From the NCBI RefSeq assembly GCF_000014685.1, contig NC_008321.1, forward strand, positions 4,089,001-4,153,000: DNA of 64,000 nt, in the 5' to 3' direction. The notes under the pieces were generated by a model. The model saw only the letters and a program-made list of their open reading frames with translations, did not search any database and was not told the DNA's origin. Source of the DNA: Shewanella sp. MR-4. Lineage in GTDB: Bacteria > Pseudomonadota > Gammaproteobacteria > Enterobacterales > Shewanellaceae. How positions within the stretch are numbered: the stretch's first letter is position 1; each line of letters starts with the position of its first letter. The position numbers and the translations under genes were made by a program. Below, in pieces: positions 17,357 to 25,531 of this stretch.

Positions 17357-18415
17357 TTAATAGATGTAATGGAGCAGGCTAATGACCTTAATCTGCACCT
17401 TAGCTAGCAGGCTAAACAGCGCATTGTCAGGCAGTAATTGCACAGTGGCACGCGCACCTGCTGGCAAGCCATTCATGGCATCGTCATCTAAGACTAAATG
17501 CAGTCTTAAGCGCTGCGCATCACGCACCCAACGGTCCGACTCCTGCGGCGCCGCTAAGCGGCCATTGGCATCAAACTGCCCCGCACTCACACCGGCATCG
17601 ACACTGCTCACTTGGGCGCGGTATAAACGGCCTGGTTCACCGTCGAAGGCGATTAATGCAGGGTAAGATGCGTTAACACCCCTTAAGGTTTTTTCACGGA
17701 AATCGGCAATAATATCTAACTTATCAGAGACTAAGGCTAGTAATGGCTGACCCACAGAGGCAAAACTACCGACCTCAAGCTGCAGGTTAGTCACTACACC
17801 ATCCTGGTCGGCGTGAATTTGGGTATAGGATAAATTCAACTCGGCCTGCTCCAATGCATTTCTTGCTTGGCGCATTCTGAGGTTATCTTCACCATAGAGA
17901 CCACGGCTCACTTTGAGTTTTTCGAGGCGAGCACTGGCGGCTGACAGATTCGCCTCGGCCGCCGCCGCGTCGCTATCGGCCTGATCACGTTGCTGCTGTG
18001 ACACACCATGGGTAGCATACAGCGCATCTAAACGTTTAGCCTCGCGGCGTTTTTGTTGTGCCGTAGTCGAGCTGGCATTCACTTCGGCCTTGGCCGCCAA
18101 CAACGAAGCATCTAATTCAGCATTGTCCTGACGCACTTGCTCTAGGGCCAATTTGGCCTGAGACACGGCTAACTCAAAGGGCGCAGGGTCGACTTGAAAC
18201 AGTAAATCGCCCTTGGCGACCACTTGGTTATTCTTCACATTAATGGTTTGAATCTTGCCGCTGATCTGCGGAGTCACCTTAGTCACCACACGGGTTGCCA
18301 TGGCCTGTGGGGTCAAGGGCATCATAGCGTCGGCAAACATAAAATAGCCAAACACGGCCACAAAACCGAGCATGGCGATTTTCACAAGGCGGGCAAATTG
18401 TTGATCCGGTGTCAT
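17357..18415 (-). CDS. HlyD/EmrA-family periplasmic adaptor
   Basis: Membrane-anchored adaptor of a tripartite efflux pump. One N-terminal helix (VKIAMLGFVAVFGYFMFADA) is followed by a biotinyl-lipoyl half-motif (VTPQISGKIQTINVKNNQVV), a long coiled-coil region rich in Ala/Gln/Glu (about 85-185), and the second lipoyl half plus beta-barrel (LSYTQIHADQDGVVTNLQLE). I prefer the ATG at 18415. A GTG at 18427 overlaps the marR stop as GTGA and would add four residues, an arrangement that also suggests coupling. Its partners are the DUF2955 protein and an unlinked TolC. Confidence 0.85.
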   Translation of the reverse strand: MTPDQQFARLVKIAMLGFVAVFGYFMFADAMMPLTPQAMATRVVTKVTPQISGKIQTINVKNNQVVAKGDLLFQVDPAPFELAVSQAKLALEQVRQDNAELDASLLAAKAEVNASSTTAQQKRREAKRLDALYATHGVSQQQRDQADSDAAAAEANLSAASARLEKLKVSRGLYGEDNLRMRQARNALEQAELNLSYTQIHADQDGVVTNLQLEVGSFASVGQPLLALVSDKLDIIADFREKTLRGVNASYPALIAFDGEPGRLYRAQVSSVDAGVSAGQFDANGRLAAPQESDRWVRDAQRLRLHLVLDDDAMNGLPAGARATVQLLPDNALFSLLAKVQIKVISLLHYIY

Positions 18416-18423
18416 CTTATTTC

Positions 18424-18900
18424 TCACTCAAGAATTTCTGTGCTCTTAGCCAATTTGGCTAAGGCGTTATCACTGATTAGGCTAATGATGCGTTCAAATT
18501 CGCTAAGCTCACTGGCGCTGATCCCAGCCAACAACTCTGCGCGCACTTGAATAATCCGCGCTTCGACTTGCTTTAATACATCCTTTCCCGCGGGTGTTAA
18601 CGACACGATTCGGGCGCGCTTATCTTTAGTGCAGCAGTGACGCTCGACTAAACCTTGTTCCTCTAACTGCCCTAACGTGCGCATCAAAGAAGCCAATTCA
18701 ATTTCCAGCGCATCCGCCAACACCTTTTGGCTCACGTTGTCGCCCAGACGCAATAACTTCCACAATGCCGTCCAACGAGGATGGGTTAACCCGAGTGGCG
18801 CTAATTCCACATCCGCCACGGTGCGCCATAGTCGGTGCAAGCGGCCCAAATGTTCCGCCAGGGATAACTCCTTTAATCGCTCTAATTCTTTCTGCATCAT
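18424..18900 (-). CDS. MarR/SlyA-family transcriptional regulator
   Basis: 158-aa winged-helix repressor. It has the LTHPRWTALWKLLRLGDNVSQKVLADALE recognition region, the ELASLMRTLGQLEEQGLVER helix, and a DKRARIVSLTPAG wing, all typical of MarR proteins. It begins the operon with the HlyD and DUF2955 genes. Two palindromic sites lie 14-57 bases upstream of its start, so autorepression relieved by a small aromatic or phenolic ligand is a reasonable inference. The start could be either of two adjacent ATGs at 18900 or 18897. Confidence 0.9.
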   Translation of the reverse strand: MMQKELERLKELSLAEHLGRLHRLWRTVADVELAPLGLTHPRWTALWKLLRLGDNVSQKVLADALEIELASLMRTLGQLEEQGLVERHCCTKDKRARIVSLTPAGKDVLKQVEARIIQVRAELLAGISASELSEFERIISLISDNALAKLAKSTEILE

Positions 18901-18908
18901 GCTTACTC

Positions 18909-18957
18909 ATTTACTTAGCCTGCTAAGCATTATACTTAGTTAGCAAGCTAAGTAAAT
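18909..18957. promoter_or_regulatory. nested palindromic MarR operator
   Basis: Two sites share the core TTAGC-NN-GCTAA: CTTAGC-CT-GCTAAG at 18914-18927 and TTAGC-AA-GCTAA at 18940-18951. The block is also bounded by an 11-bp perfect inverted repeat (ATTTACTTAGC / GCTAAGTAAAT). Site centres are about 25 bp apart, so two dimers would sit on a similar face of the helix. Confidence 0.7.
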
Positions 18958-19087
18958 ATTCGCCACAAAAAAAAAAGATCTGTGCACGCTGCCACGAAAT
19001 CCCAAAACGGTATGAAACGGCGGTAGTAATATCACTTTGTGTGGGGGAAATAGACGCAGAAGATGGTGACATTAATCTCGTTAACCT

Positions 19088-19204
19088 ATGAGATTAAAAA
19101 CAATTTTTCCGAATGCAACTTCAATGCAAACCGCACGGGCGGGGGATGAACTCGCGCAGCTTTCGATGCGCTTAACGACTCTGCTGTCCCAATTTAAGAT
19201 TTAG
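19088..19204 (+). pseudogene. 3' remnant of a methyl-accepting chemotaxis protein gene
   Basis: A 38-codon frame ends ARAGDELAQLSMRLTTLLSQFKI. This is the characteristic final helix of many MCPs (A-x-x-L-x-x-L-x-x-L-L-x-x-F-x-V/I). Nothing upstream in 18961-19087 encodes the signalling hairpin, so most of the gene is deleted. A strong terminator follows at 19229-19256 on the same strand, as would follow a real gene. From memory, S. oneidensis carries an intact MCP gene next to metF at this place. Confidence 0.7.
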
Positions 19205-19228
19205 GAATTAGTCACTAGCCAAAAGCAA

Positions 19229-19256
19229 AACGCCGCTAAATAGCGGCGTTTTTTAT
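19229..19256. terminator. bidirectional terminator between the MCP remnant and metF
   Basis: AACGCCGCTA-AA-TAGCGGCGTT followed by T6 on plus and preceded by A-rich sequence. It can end metF on minus as well. Confidence 0.9.
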
Positions 19257-19270
19257 GGATGTTTACTGCG

Positions 19271-20164
19271 TTATACCGCCTTTGGGCGAACCCCTAAGGT
19301 ATGGCAAATCGCATAGGTCAGCTCGGCGCGGTTGAGGGTGTAGAAGTGGAAATCCTTCACCCCTTCACGGGATAGGACTTTGACCATATCGATCGCCACG
19401 TTAGCCCCCACCAGCTGACGCGTGCCCGCATCATTCTCTAGGCCATCGAACTGCTTATGCAGCCAGCTCGGTAGGCTCACATTGGTCATGCCCGCGAAGC
19501 GTTTTAACTGGGTAAAGTTAGTCACGGGTAAAATGCCGGGGACGATTTCGACATCAATTCCCGCCGCAACGCAGCGGTCGCGAAAACGCAGGTAAGATTC
19601 AACATCGAAGAAAAACTGGGTAATAGCACGGCTCGCACCGGCATCGATTTTACGCTTAAGGTTAATCAAATCGGCCTGAGCATTAGCCGCATCTGGATGC
19701 ACTTCTGGGTAAGCGGCGACCGAAATATCAAAGTCGGCCACTGAGCGCAGTAAGCGCACTAAATCCGCCGCAAAGCGAGTTGGTTTCGGGCTGCCCGCTG
19801 GTAAATCGCCACGCAGTGCCACTATGTCGCGGATCCCCGATTTCCAGTAATGCTTCGCCAGATCTAACAATTCTTCGTCGCTGGCATCCACTAAGGTTAA
19901 ATGCGGCGCGGCAACCAGATTGGTTTCTTTTTGAATACGTTCAATCACACCATGGGTGCGGTCACGCACGCCCGAGTTGGCACCATAGGTCACTGAAACA
20001 AACTTTGGATTCAGCGGCTCTAAACGGCGGATAGAGTTCCACAGGATCTGTTCCATTTCGGGGGTTGATGGCGGGAAAAACTCAAAAGAAACATTAATAT
20101 CGCCATTAAGTTCAGACAAACTTTGGTTTAGCGAATGTGAATGTTGTGCGTGATGAAAAGCCAT
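19271..20164 (-). CDS. metF: 5,10-methylenetetrahydrofolate reductase
   Basis: FAD enzyme giving 5-methyl-THF for methionine synthesis. The frame extends to 20200, but GAGG lies eight bases before the ATG at 20164 (MAFHHAQHSHSLNQSL), giving 297 aa, the usual size. Conserved segments are VSFEFFPPST (catalytic Glu), VSVTYGA, APHLTL, ALRGD, AAYPEVHP and ITQFFFD. MetJ boxes lie at 20242-20265 upstream. It is transcribed alone, downstream of metBL and after their terminator. Confidence 0.97.
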   Translation of the reverse strand: MAFHHAQHSHSLNQSLSELNGDINVSFEFFPPSTPEMEQILWNSIRRLEPLNPKFVSVTYGANSGVRDRTHGVIERIQKETNLVAAPHLTLVDASDEELLDLAKHYWKSGIRDIVALRGDLPAGSPKPTRFAADLVRLLRSVADFDISVAAYPEVHPDAANAQADLINLKRKIDAGASRAITQFFFDVESYLRFRDRCVAAGIDVEIVPGILPVTNFTQLKRFAGMTNVSLPSWLHKQFDGLENDAGTRQLVGANVAIDMVKVLSREGVKDFHFYTLNRAELTYAICHTLGVRPKAV

Positions 20165-20241
20165 GTGTATTTCCTCAACCGCCCGAGTGCGACGCTCCAT
20201 CGCGCTGGTACGACTTATAAATGCAGTAATTTAATCCATAT

Positions 20242-20265
20242 GGACGTTTGGACGTCTATATGTCC
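20242..20265. promoter_or_regulatory. MetJ operator (three met boxes) upstream of metF
   Basis: Adjacent 8-mers GGACGTTT, GGACGTCT and ATATGTCC match the AGACGTCT met box at 6, 7 and 5 of 8 positions. Confidence 0.85.
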
Positions 20266-20370
20266 ATATACTAGAGAAACTGGCCGTTAAGTCAAGCCAA
20301 AAAATCCCCCTTTTTGGCATTTTCTTATCCCTCGTTGACCACCTTGATTTTAGTCCTGATCTTCGCCAAT

Positions 20371-20396
20371 AAAAAAAGGACTCGAATGAGTCCTTT
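20371..20396 (-). terminator. terminator of the metBL operon
   Basis: AAAGGACTC-(4)-GAGTCCTTT with a T7 run on the minus strand, 72 bases past the metL stop. Confidence 0.9.
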
Positions 20397-20467
20397 ACGT
20401 CTATGAATATTGGTCGAATCGGCTTGAAGATACGGGGGTTAAGTTCTTCAAGTGTCTAGGTTTATGA

Positions 20468-22861
20468 CTACTCTTGCAGCAGATCGCGACAGATCTGCGT
20501 CAGATCCGATTGCACCGCTGCGGCAGTCACTTCACGCCCCGCACCCGGTCCACGGATAATCAAAGGATTACCTTGATAGAAAGCAGAGCGGATCACAAAC
20601 ACATTGTCCCCAGGCGTGAGGTTAGCGTAGGGATGATTCGCATCAATCCACTGTAATCCCACCTCAGCTTTCAGGGCCGCGTCGCTATTGTCCAAGGAGG
20701 CGACATATCTCAGTACCTTGTTTTGCTCCGCCGCAGCGCCGTATTGTTGCTGCAATTCATCATCCAGCTCAGCGATACGGGCAAGGAATTGCTCCAGTGG
20801 AATATCCGCTAAATGGGCCGGCACTAGGGAGCGCAGTTCAATATCCTCAAGCTCGATTTCCAGACCGATTTCACGGGCCAAAATCAGCAGCTTGCGCTGC
20901 ATGTCGCGGCCAGAAAGATCGTCGCGGGGATCGGGTTCGGTAATCCCTAGGCCACGCGCTTCAACCACTAATTCCGAGAAGGGTTTGCTGGTATCGTATT
21001 TCTCGAATAACCAACACAGGGTACCAGAGAAAATCCCGCCGACGGCCTCAACCGTATCGCCGCTGTTACGCAAATCGTTTAAGGCGTGCTGGATAGGTAA
21101 ACCAGCGCCGCAGCTGGCGTTATAGCGCCAGAATAGACGGCGATAACCGAGTTGCTCCTTCAGCTCGCGGTAGAACGGCAGCGGGCCAGAACCCGCAAGC
21201 TTGTTCGCGCTGACCATATGGATGCCACGCTCAAAAAACTCTGGGTATTGTAGGGTCAAACTGGCGCTGGCACTGATATCTAATGCAATCAGTTCATCGC
21301 AGTTAAGTTGTTCTAATTGTTCGAATAAGTGCTCATATTGCCAAGGTGTTGCCTCGGCATCGAATTCCTGCTGCCAGTTTTCCAAATCCACAGCCGTAGA
21401 CTTGATCAGGGCTTTGCTGGAACTCACCAAACCGACAAGTTCGACACGCGCTTCAAGCTCTTGATTTAATGAGGGAGAAACTGACTTAAACAGCTTCACC
21501 CACGCCTCGCCAATATTGCCAACACCCAGCAGCAATACGCCAATGCGTTTGCGTGGACCGGCGCAGCGGCGATGCACTTTTTGCGTCAGCAGATTAACCT
21601 GCGACTGCGGTACTAAGGTCACCAAACTTAAGTCACCACTGAACAAGGGCTTAGCGTCGCGGCTCAGTAAACGGGCAAAGCTGCGGCGATAATGCTCGGC
21701 ATCGGCACTCACAAGCGCCACTAAACCGAGTTCGGTATTAATTTGCAGATCTTTAATGCCGAGGGCTTCGGCCTGCGCATCCAATAATTTTTGTACTTGT
21801 TTTTGGTTTTCAGCGGTATAGGCAAGCTCAAGCCGTTGATGCGCCGATACCCAATGGGCCAGTGGCGTTAACCCTGCTTCGACTAATTGCTCGAGCAGAC
21901 TGGCCACATCGCCCGCGATCTTAAAGCCAAATAACACCACGGCATTGAGGTTAGTCACCACAGGCGCACTCGCCGAGGAGCTGTGGGGAGCAATCAGGGT
22001 AAAGTCGGTATGGGAGGCGTAGCTTGAACGTACGGCGAGGCTCACCTCGGTGTTAAACAGCGGCTGCAAAGTGCGCGAATGCAAAACAGGCGAACCTAAA
22101 CGTGCCAAGCGGTCTGCTTCGGCGAGGGACATGCTCTTGAGTAATTTCGCATCGTTGATCTTATTCGGATCAGCGTTAAATACCCCTTCAACGTCGGTCC
22201 AAATGGTCACGCGCTCAATGTCGGCAAGGCTAGCAATTAAGCTGGCGCTAAAGTCAGAGCCATTGCGACCCAATAGCAAGGTATCGCCACGCTCGTTGGC
22301 ACAGATAAAACCGGTGATCACTAAACGCTCGTTAGGATGCGCGGCCAGTAAGGCTTGTACTTTGGCGCGGGATTCTTGCACGCGAATTTGCGGTACGGCG
22401 GCCTCATCGGCCACGAGAATCGAGCAGGCATCCACATGACTTGCGGCCACACCCGATTCGCGCAGCAGCGCCGCCATTAAGCGCGCCGACCAACGCTCAC
22501 CAAAGCTCACCACATGGCTAATTTGGTAATCGTTACGGGAATCTAAAGATAATAGACTGATTAACTGAGCTTTATCCGTGGTTAAACGCTCACGCAGATC
22601 CCGCGCTTGCTCATTGGATAACAGCTGCTCAATCAAGCCTTGCTGATAGCTGATAAGAACTTGCAACTCTTCTTGCCATAATTGGTTGCTATCGCGCAGG
22701 GACAATAATTTATATAAAAAGTTAGTGGTTTTACCCGCGGCAGACACCACCACCAGATCATCACTATGACCATGGGTTAACAGAATATGGGCGACTCGGC
22801 GATAACAATCGGCATCGGCTAAGCTGGAACCACCAAATTTATGTAAGTGACAACGTGCCAT
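20468..22861 (-). CDS. metL: bifunctional aspartokinase II / homoserine dehydrogenase II
   Basis: Catalyses the first and third steps of the aspartate route toward methionine. The N-terminal kinase domain shows KFGGSSLAD and GRNGSDFSA. A regulatory linker (about 300-450) is followed by the dehydrogenase domain with NAD(P)-binding GVGNIGEAW and SANKLAGSG. The frame opens at 22882 inside metB, but the ATG at 22861 (MARCHLHKFGGS) has GAGGAA upstream and gives 797 aa. Start and metB stop are about 10 bases apart, so metB-metL is one operon under the met boxes before metB. Confidence 0.96.
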   Translation of the reverse strand: MARCHLHKFGGSSLADADCYRRVAHILLTHGHSDDLVVVSAAGKTTNFLYKLLSLRDSNQLWQEELQVLISYQQGLIEQLLSNEQARDLRERLTTDKAQLISLLSLDSRNDYQISHVVSFGERWSARLMAALLRESGVAASHVDACSILVADEAAVPQIRVQESRAKVQALLAAHPNERLVITGFICANERGDTLLLGRNGSDFSASLIASLADIERVTIWTDVEGVFNADPNKINDAKLLKSMSLAEADRLARLGSPVLHSRTLQPLFNTEVSLAVRSSYASHTDFTLIAPHSSSASAPVVTNLNAVVLFGFKIAGDVASLLEQLVEAGLTPLAHWVSAHQRLELAYTAENQKQVQKLLDAQAEALGIKDLQINTELGLVALVSADAEHYRRSFARLLSRDAKPLFSGDLSLVTLVPQSQVNLLTQKVHRRCAGPRKRIGVLLLGVGNIGEAWVKLFKSVSPSLNQELEARVELVGLVSSSKALIKSTAVDLENWQQEFDAEATPWQYEHLFEQLEQLNCDELIALDISASASLTLQYPEFFERGIHMVSANKLAGSGPLPFYRELKEQLGYRRLFWRYNASCGAGLPIQHALNDLRNSGDTVEAVGGIFSGTLCWLFEKYDTSKPFSELVVEARGLGITEPDPRDDLSGRDMQRKLLILAREIGLEIELEDIELRSLVPAHLADIPLEQFLARIAELDDELQQQYGAAAEQNKVLRYVASLDNSDAALKAEVGLQWIDANHPYANLTPGDNVFVIRSAFYQGNPLIIRGPGAGREVTAAAVQSDLTQICRDLLQE

Positions 22862-22872
22862 CTCGAATTCCT

Positions 22873-24054
22873 CTACTGACAAGCCGCAACGGCGGCCAAT
22901 CCTGCTTGAATATCTGCAACTAAGTCGTCGGCATCTTCAATACCAACCGACAAACGTAATAGGGTGTCTTTAATGCCAGCTTCATAACGCGCTTGGGGCT
23001 CCATCGCCCTATGGGTCATAGTCGCGGGCACGGCCACGAGACTCTCAACGCCACCTAAGCTCTCGGCCACGCTGAATAAACTTAAGGCATCTAAAAAGGC
23101 GACCACTTCGGCCTCGCCGCCCTTAAGCTCAAAACTCAGCATAGCGCCAAAGCCTTTTTGCTGCTTGGCGGCAATGGCATGGCCGGGGTGATCCGCAAGT
23201 CCTGGGTAATACACTTTGCTCACCACAGGGCTGCTCGTCAGCACGTCCAGAATACGCTGGGCATTGCTTTGGTGCTCGCGAATGCGCACGGCTAAGGTAC
23301 GCAGACCCCGCAGGGTTTGATAACTGTCGAAGGCAGACCCAGTTAAACCTAAAGTGTTCGACCACCAATGTAAGGTCTCACCGAGTTGAGGATCTTTGGC
23401 GATCACCGCGCCGCCCACCACATCGCTGTGACCATTGATGTACTTAGTGGTGGAGTGGATAACGATATCGGCACCGAGTAACAGCGGTTGCTGCAAAATG
23501 GGCGAGAGGAAAGTGTTGTCCACTACCACTAAAGCGCCCACTGCGTGGCTCGCCTTGGCGATAGCTTCGATATCGACGACTCGCAGCAGAGGGTTAGAGG
23601 GGGTTTCAATCCATACCATCTTAGGTTGCTGGGCGATGGCTTGCTCAAGCGCTTGAGCATCGGTTTGATCGACCACCAGCAGTTTAAATTGGCCTTTTTT
23701 CGCGAGGTTGGTGAATAAACGGTACGAACCGCCGTAACAATCGTGTGGAACCACCAGCAAGTCATCTGGGCCGAGCAAGGTAGTGACTAAGGTAATGGCT
23801 GCCATGCCAGTGCAAGTCACCACGCCAGTTGCGCCCTTTTCCAGCTTAGCTAAGGCATCACCTAAGATGCTGCGGGTAGGATTGCCGGAACGACTGTAAT
23901 CAAATTCGCGAGGATTTTTATGACCATCGAAGGCGTAATTAGTCGACAGGTAAATTGGCGGCACCACCGCGCCATGCTGAGTATCGCTTTCGATACCCTG
24001 ACGCACTGCTAATGTGGCTAATTGACGTTCGGTCACTAATTTGCCTGCGGTCAT
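22873..24054 (-). CDS. metB: cystathionine gamma-synthase
   Basis: PLP enzyme joining O-succinylhomoserine and cysteine to cystathionine. 393 aa, standard for the Cys/Met metabolism PLP family. The PLP lysine lies in HSTTKYINGHSDVVGG. Also visible are YSRSGNPTR and the VVDNTFLSP segment with its Asp. The ATG at 24054 has AGGAG seven bases before. It is divergent from metJ with two MetJ arrays between, and first gene of metBL. Confidence 0.96.
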   Translation of the reverse strand: MTAGKLVTERQLATLAVRQGIESDTQHGAVVPPIYLSTNYAFDGHKNPREFDYSRSGNPTRSILGDALAKLEKGATGVVTCTGMAAITLVTTLLGPDDLLVVPHDCYGGSYRLFTNLAKKGQFKLLVVDQTDAQALEQAIAQQPKMVWIETPSNPLLRVVDIEAIAKASHAVGALVVVDNTFLSPILQQPLLLGADIVIHSTTKYINGHSDVVGGAVIAKDPQLGETLHWWSNTLGLTGSAFDSYQTLRGLRTLAVRIREHQSNAQRILDVLTSSPVVSKVYYPGLADHPGHAIAAKQQKGFGAMLSFELKGGEAEVVAFLDALSLFSVAESLGGVESLVAVPATMTHRAMEPQARYEAGIKDTLLRLSVGIEDADDLVADIQAGLAAVAACQ

Positions 24055-24077
24055 CGGGAACTCCTAAGTTCGCAAAG

Positions 24078-24101
24078 AGATGTCTGGACGTCTAAATGTA
24101 C
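24078..24101. promoter_or_regulatory. MetJ operator proximal to metB
   Basis: AGATGTCT (7/8), GGACGTCT (7/8) and the weaker AAATGTAC (4/8) are contiguous 8-mers, 24 bases upstream of metB. Confidence 0.85.
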
Positions 24102-24124
24102 CTAAGCCCAGTGGCATCGTCAAT

Positions 24125-24148
24125 AGGCGTTAAGACGTTTAGACGTCT
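24125..24148. promoter_or_regulatory. MetJ operator in the metB-metJ intergenic region
   Basis: AGGCGTTA (5/8), AGACGTTT (7/8) and AGACGTCT (8/8) in tandem. This is the strongest array in the window; it can serve metB and metJ autoregulation. Confidence 0.9.
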
Positions 24149-24258
24149 AAACATAAAGAAATCTGTTTGCAATCACTAAGAAATAGTAGCAATAATTTGA
24201 CTGTAATCTGTAAGGGTTTAAAATCTGCCCCGAATTTAGCGTTATAACAGGTGAGTCA

Positions 24259-24573
24259 ATGACTGAATGGAATGGGGAATACATCAGCCCCTATGCTGAA
24301 CATGGCAAGAAGAATGAACAAGTAAAGAAAATTACTGTGTCTATTCCGCTCAAAGTGCTAAAAGTCCTCACGGATGAACGTACCCGTCGTCAGGTCAACA
24401 ACCTGCGCCACGCGACGAATAGCGAACTTTTGTGTGAAGCGTTTTTGCATGCCTACACCGGCCAGCCTCTGCCTAATGATGCCGATCTATCGAAGGATTG
24501 CCCAGACAGCATTCCCGCCGAAGCGAAACGGTTGATGGACGAGATGGGGATCGAGTGGGAAGATATGGAATAA
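24259..24573 (+). CDS. metJ: methionine repressor MetJ
   Basis: Ribbon-helix-helix repressor that uses S-adenosylmethionine as corepressor. 104 aa, the family length. The DNA-contact strand KKITVSIPLKVLKVL and the helix TRRQVNNLRHATNSELLCEAF are near-invariant family features. It is divergent from metBL. Three operator arrays in the window (before metF, metB and metJ) define its local regulon. A folded terminator follows. Confidence 0.98.
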   Translation: MTEWNGEYISPYAEHGKKNEQVKKITVSIPLKVLKVLTDERTRRQVNNLRHATNSELLCEAFLHAYTGQPLPNDADLSKDCPDSIPAEAKRLMDEMGIEWEDME

Positions 24574-24603
24574 CGCTTAAGCGTCCAATATCCTACTTAT
24601 CAT

Positions 24604-24660
24604 TAGGGATCGTTAATACTCATCTTGCTTGATGGGTTAGAGTAACGATCCCTATTTTGT
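24604..24660 (+). terminator. branched terminator after metJ
   Basis: 12-bp perfect arms TAGGGATCGTTA / TAACGATCCCTA. The loop itself pairs (ACTCATC with GATGGGT). TTTTGTTTT follows. Confidence 0.8.
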
Positions 24661-24674
24661 TTTGATGGAATCCT

Positions 24675-25418
24675 ATGTTCTCCTTGATAGATCCACAAAC
24701 GCTCGCCATTGCGTCTGTGATTGTGTTTTTAGGTGCCCTCACCCAGAGTCTGATTGGCTTTGGCCTTGCCGTGGTGGCGAGCCCGTTGCTGTATATTGTC
24801 GACCCCGAATTAGTGCCCGCCCCTGTGATTGTGATGGGTTTTTCCATCGCCCTACTCACCCTGCTGCGTGAACGCGGCCATTTAGAATTCAATGGTTTGC
24901 AATATGCGCTCATCGGTCGAGTGCCCGGAGGTTTTATCGGTGCCAGCCTGCTACTGTTTGCGCCGCAGCCGATTCTTGGTCTGGCGATTGCTGGCATTGT
25001 GGCAGTCGCCGTGGTGCTGAGCCTGTATAAATTGACTCTTCCCGTGAACAAAGCAACCCTGTTTGGCGCGGGCGTGGTCTCGGGGATCTTCGGTAATATC
25101 GCCGCCATTGGTGGTCCGCCGATGGCGATTCTGTTGGCGGGTAAGGATGCCTCCAAATTTCGCGCCGCATTGTCAGCCTTCTTTATCTTCAGCTCGACCA
25201 TAGCCCTGGTCATTCTTGGGGTGACGGGTCTGCTCGAAATCAAGCATTTATGGTTATCCCTGATGCTGTTGCCATCAGTGTTTTTAGGCTATTTAGTGGC
25301 AGGCAAACTGGTGGGGAATGTGGATAAGCATAAGACCAAGATGGCCACCTTAGCCCTCTGCGCTATCAGCGCCTTAGTGCTCACGGTGAAATCTGTGATT
25401 GAGCTATTGCCGCAATAA
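24675..25418 (+). CDS. TauE/SafE-family sulfite/organosulfur exporter-like protein
   Basis: 247-aa membrane protein with about eight helices in two halves. The family motif region is visible in both: GALTQSLIGFGLAVVASPLL and GVVSGIFGNIAAIGGPPMAI. TauE/SafE proteins move sulfite, sulfoacetate or related anions. The setting between methionine regulation and polysulfide/thiosulfate reductase makes a sulfur compound a fair guess, but no binding residue proves it. Transcribed alone, ending in a strong terminator. Confidence 0.85.
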   Translation: MFSLIDPQTLAIASVIVFLGALTQSLIGFGLAVVASPLLYIVDPELVPAPVIVMGFSIALLTLLRERGHLEFNGLQYALIGRVPGGFIGASLLLFAPQPILGLAIAGIVAVAVVLSLYKLTLPVNKATLFGAGVVSGIFGNIAAIGGPPMAILLAGKDASKFRAALSAFFIFSSTIALVILGVTGLLEIKHLWLSLMLLPSVFLGYLVAGKLVGNVDKHKTKMATLALCAISALVLTVKSVIELLPQ

Positions 25419-25451
25419 TTACCGCAATAAAATCCTGCTAATCGCCCCCAT

Positions 25452-25480
25452 AAAAAAGCACCGTTAATCGGTGCTTTTTG
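25452..25480. terminator. bidirectional terminator between tauE-like gene and psrC
   Basis: AAAAAGCACCG-TTAAT-CGGTGCTTTTT. It serves the plus gene and, 50 bases downstream of psrC, the psr operon. Confidence 0.9.
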
Positions 25481-25531
25481 CTTGCAGGGGATAGGTGATG
25501 TATCCCATCGATATTGCATTGAACCAAAACA

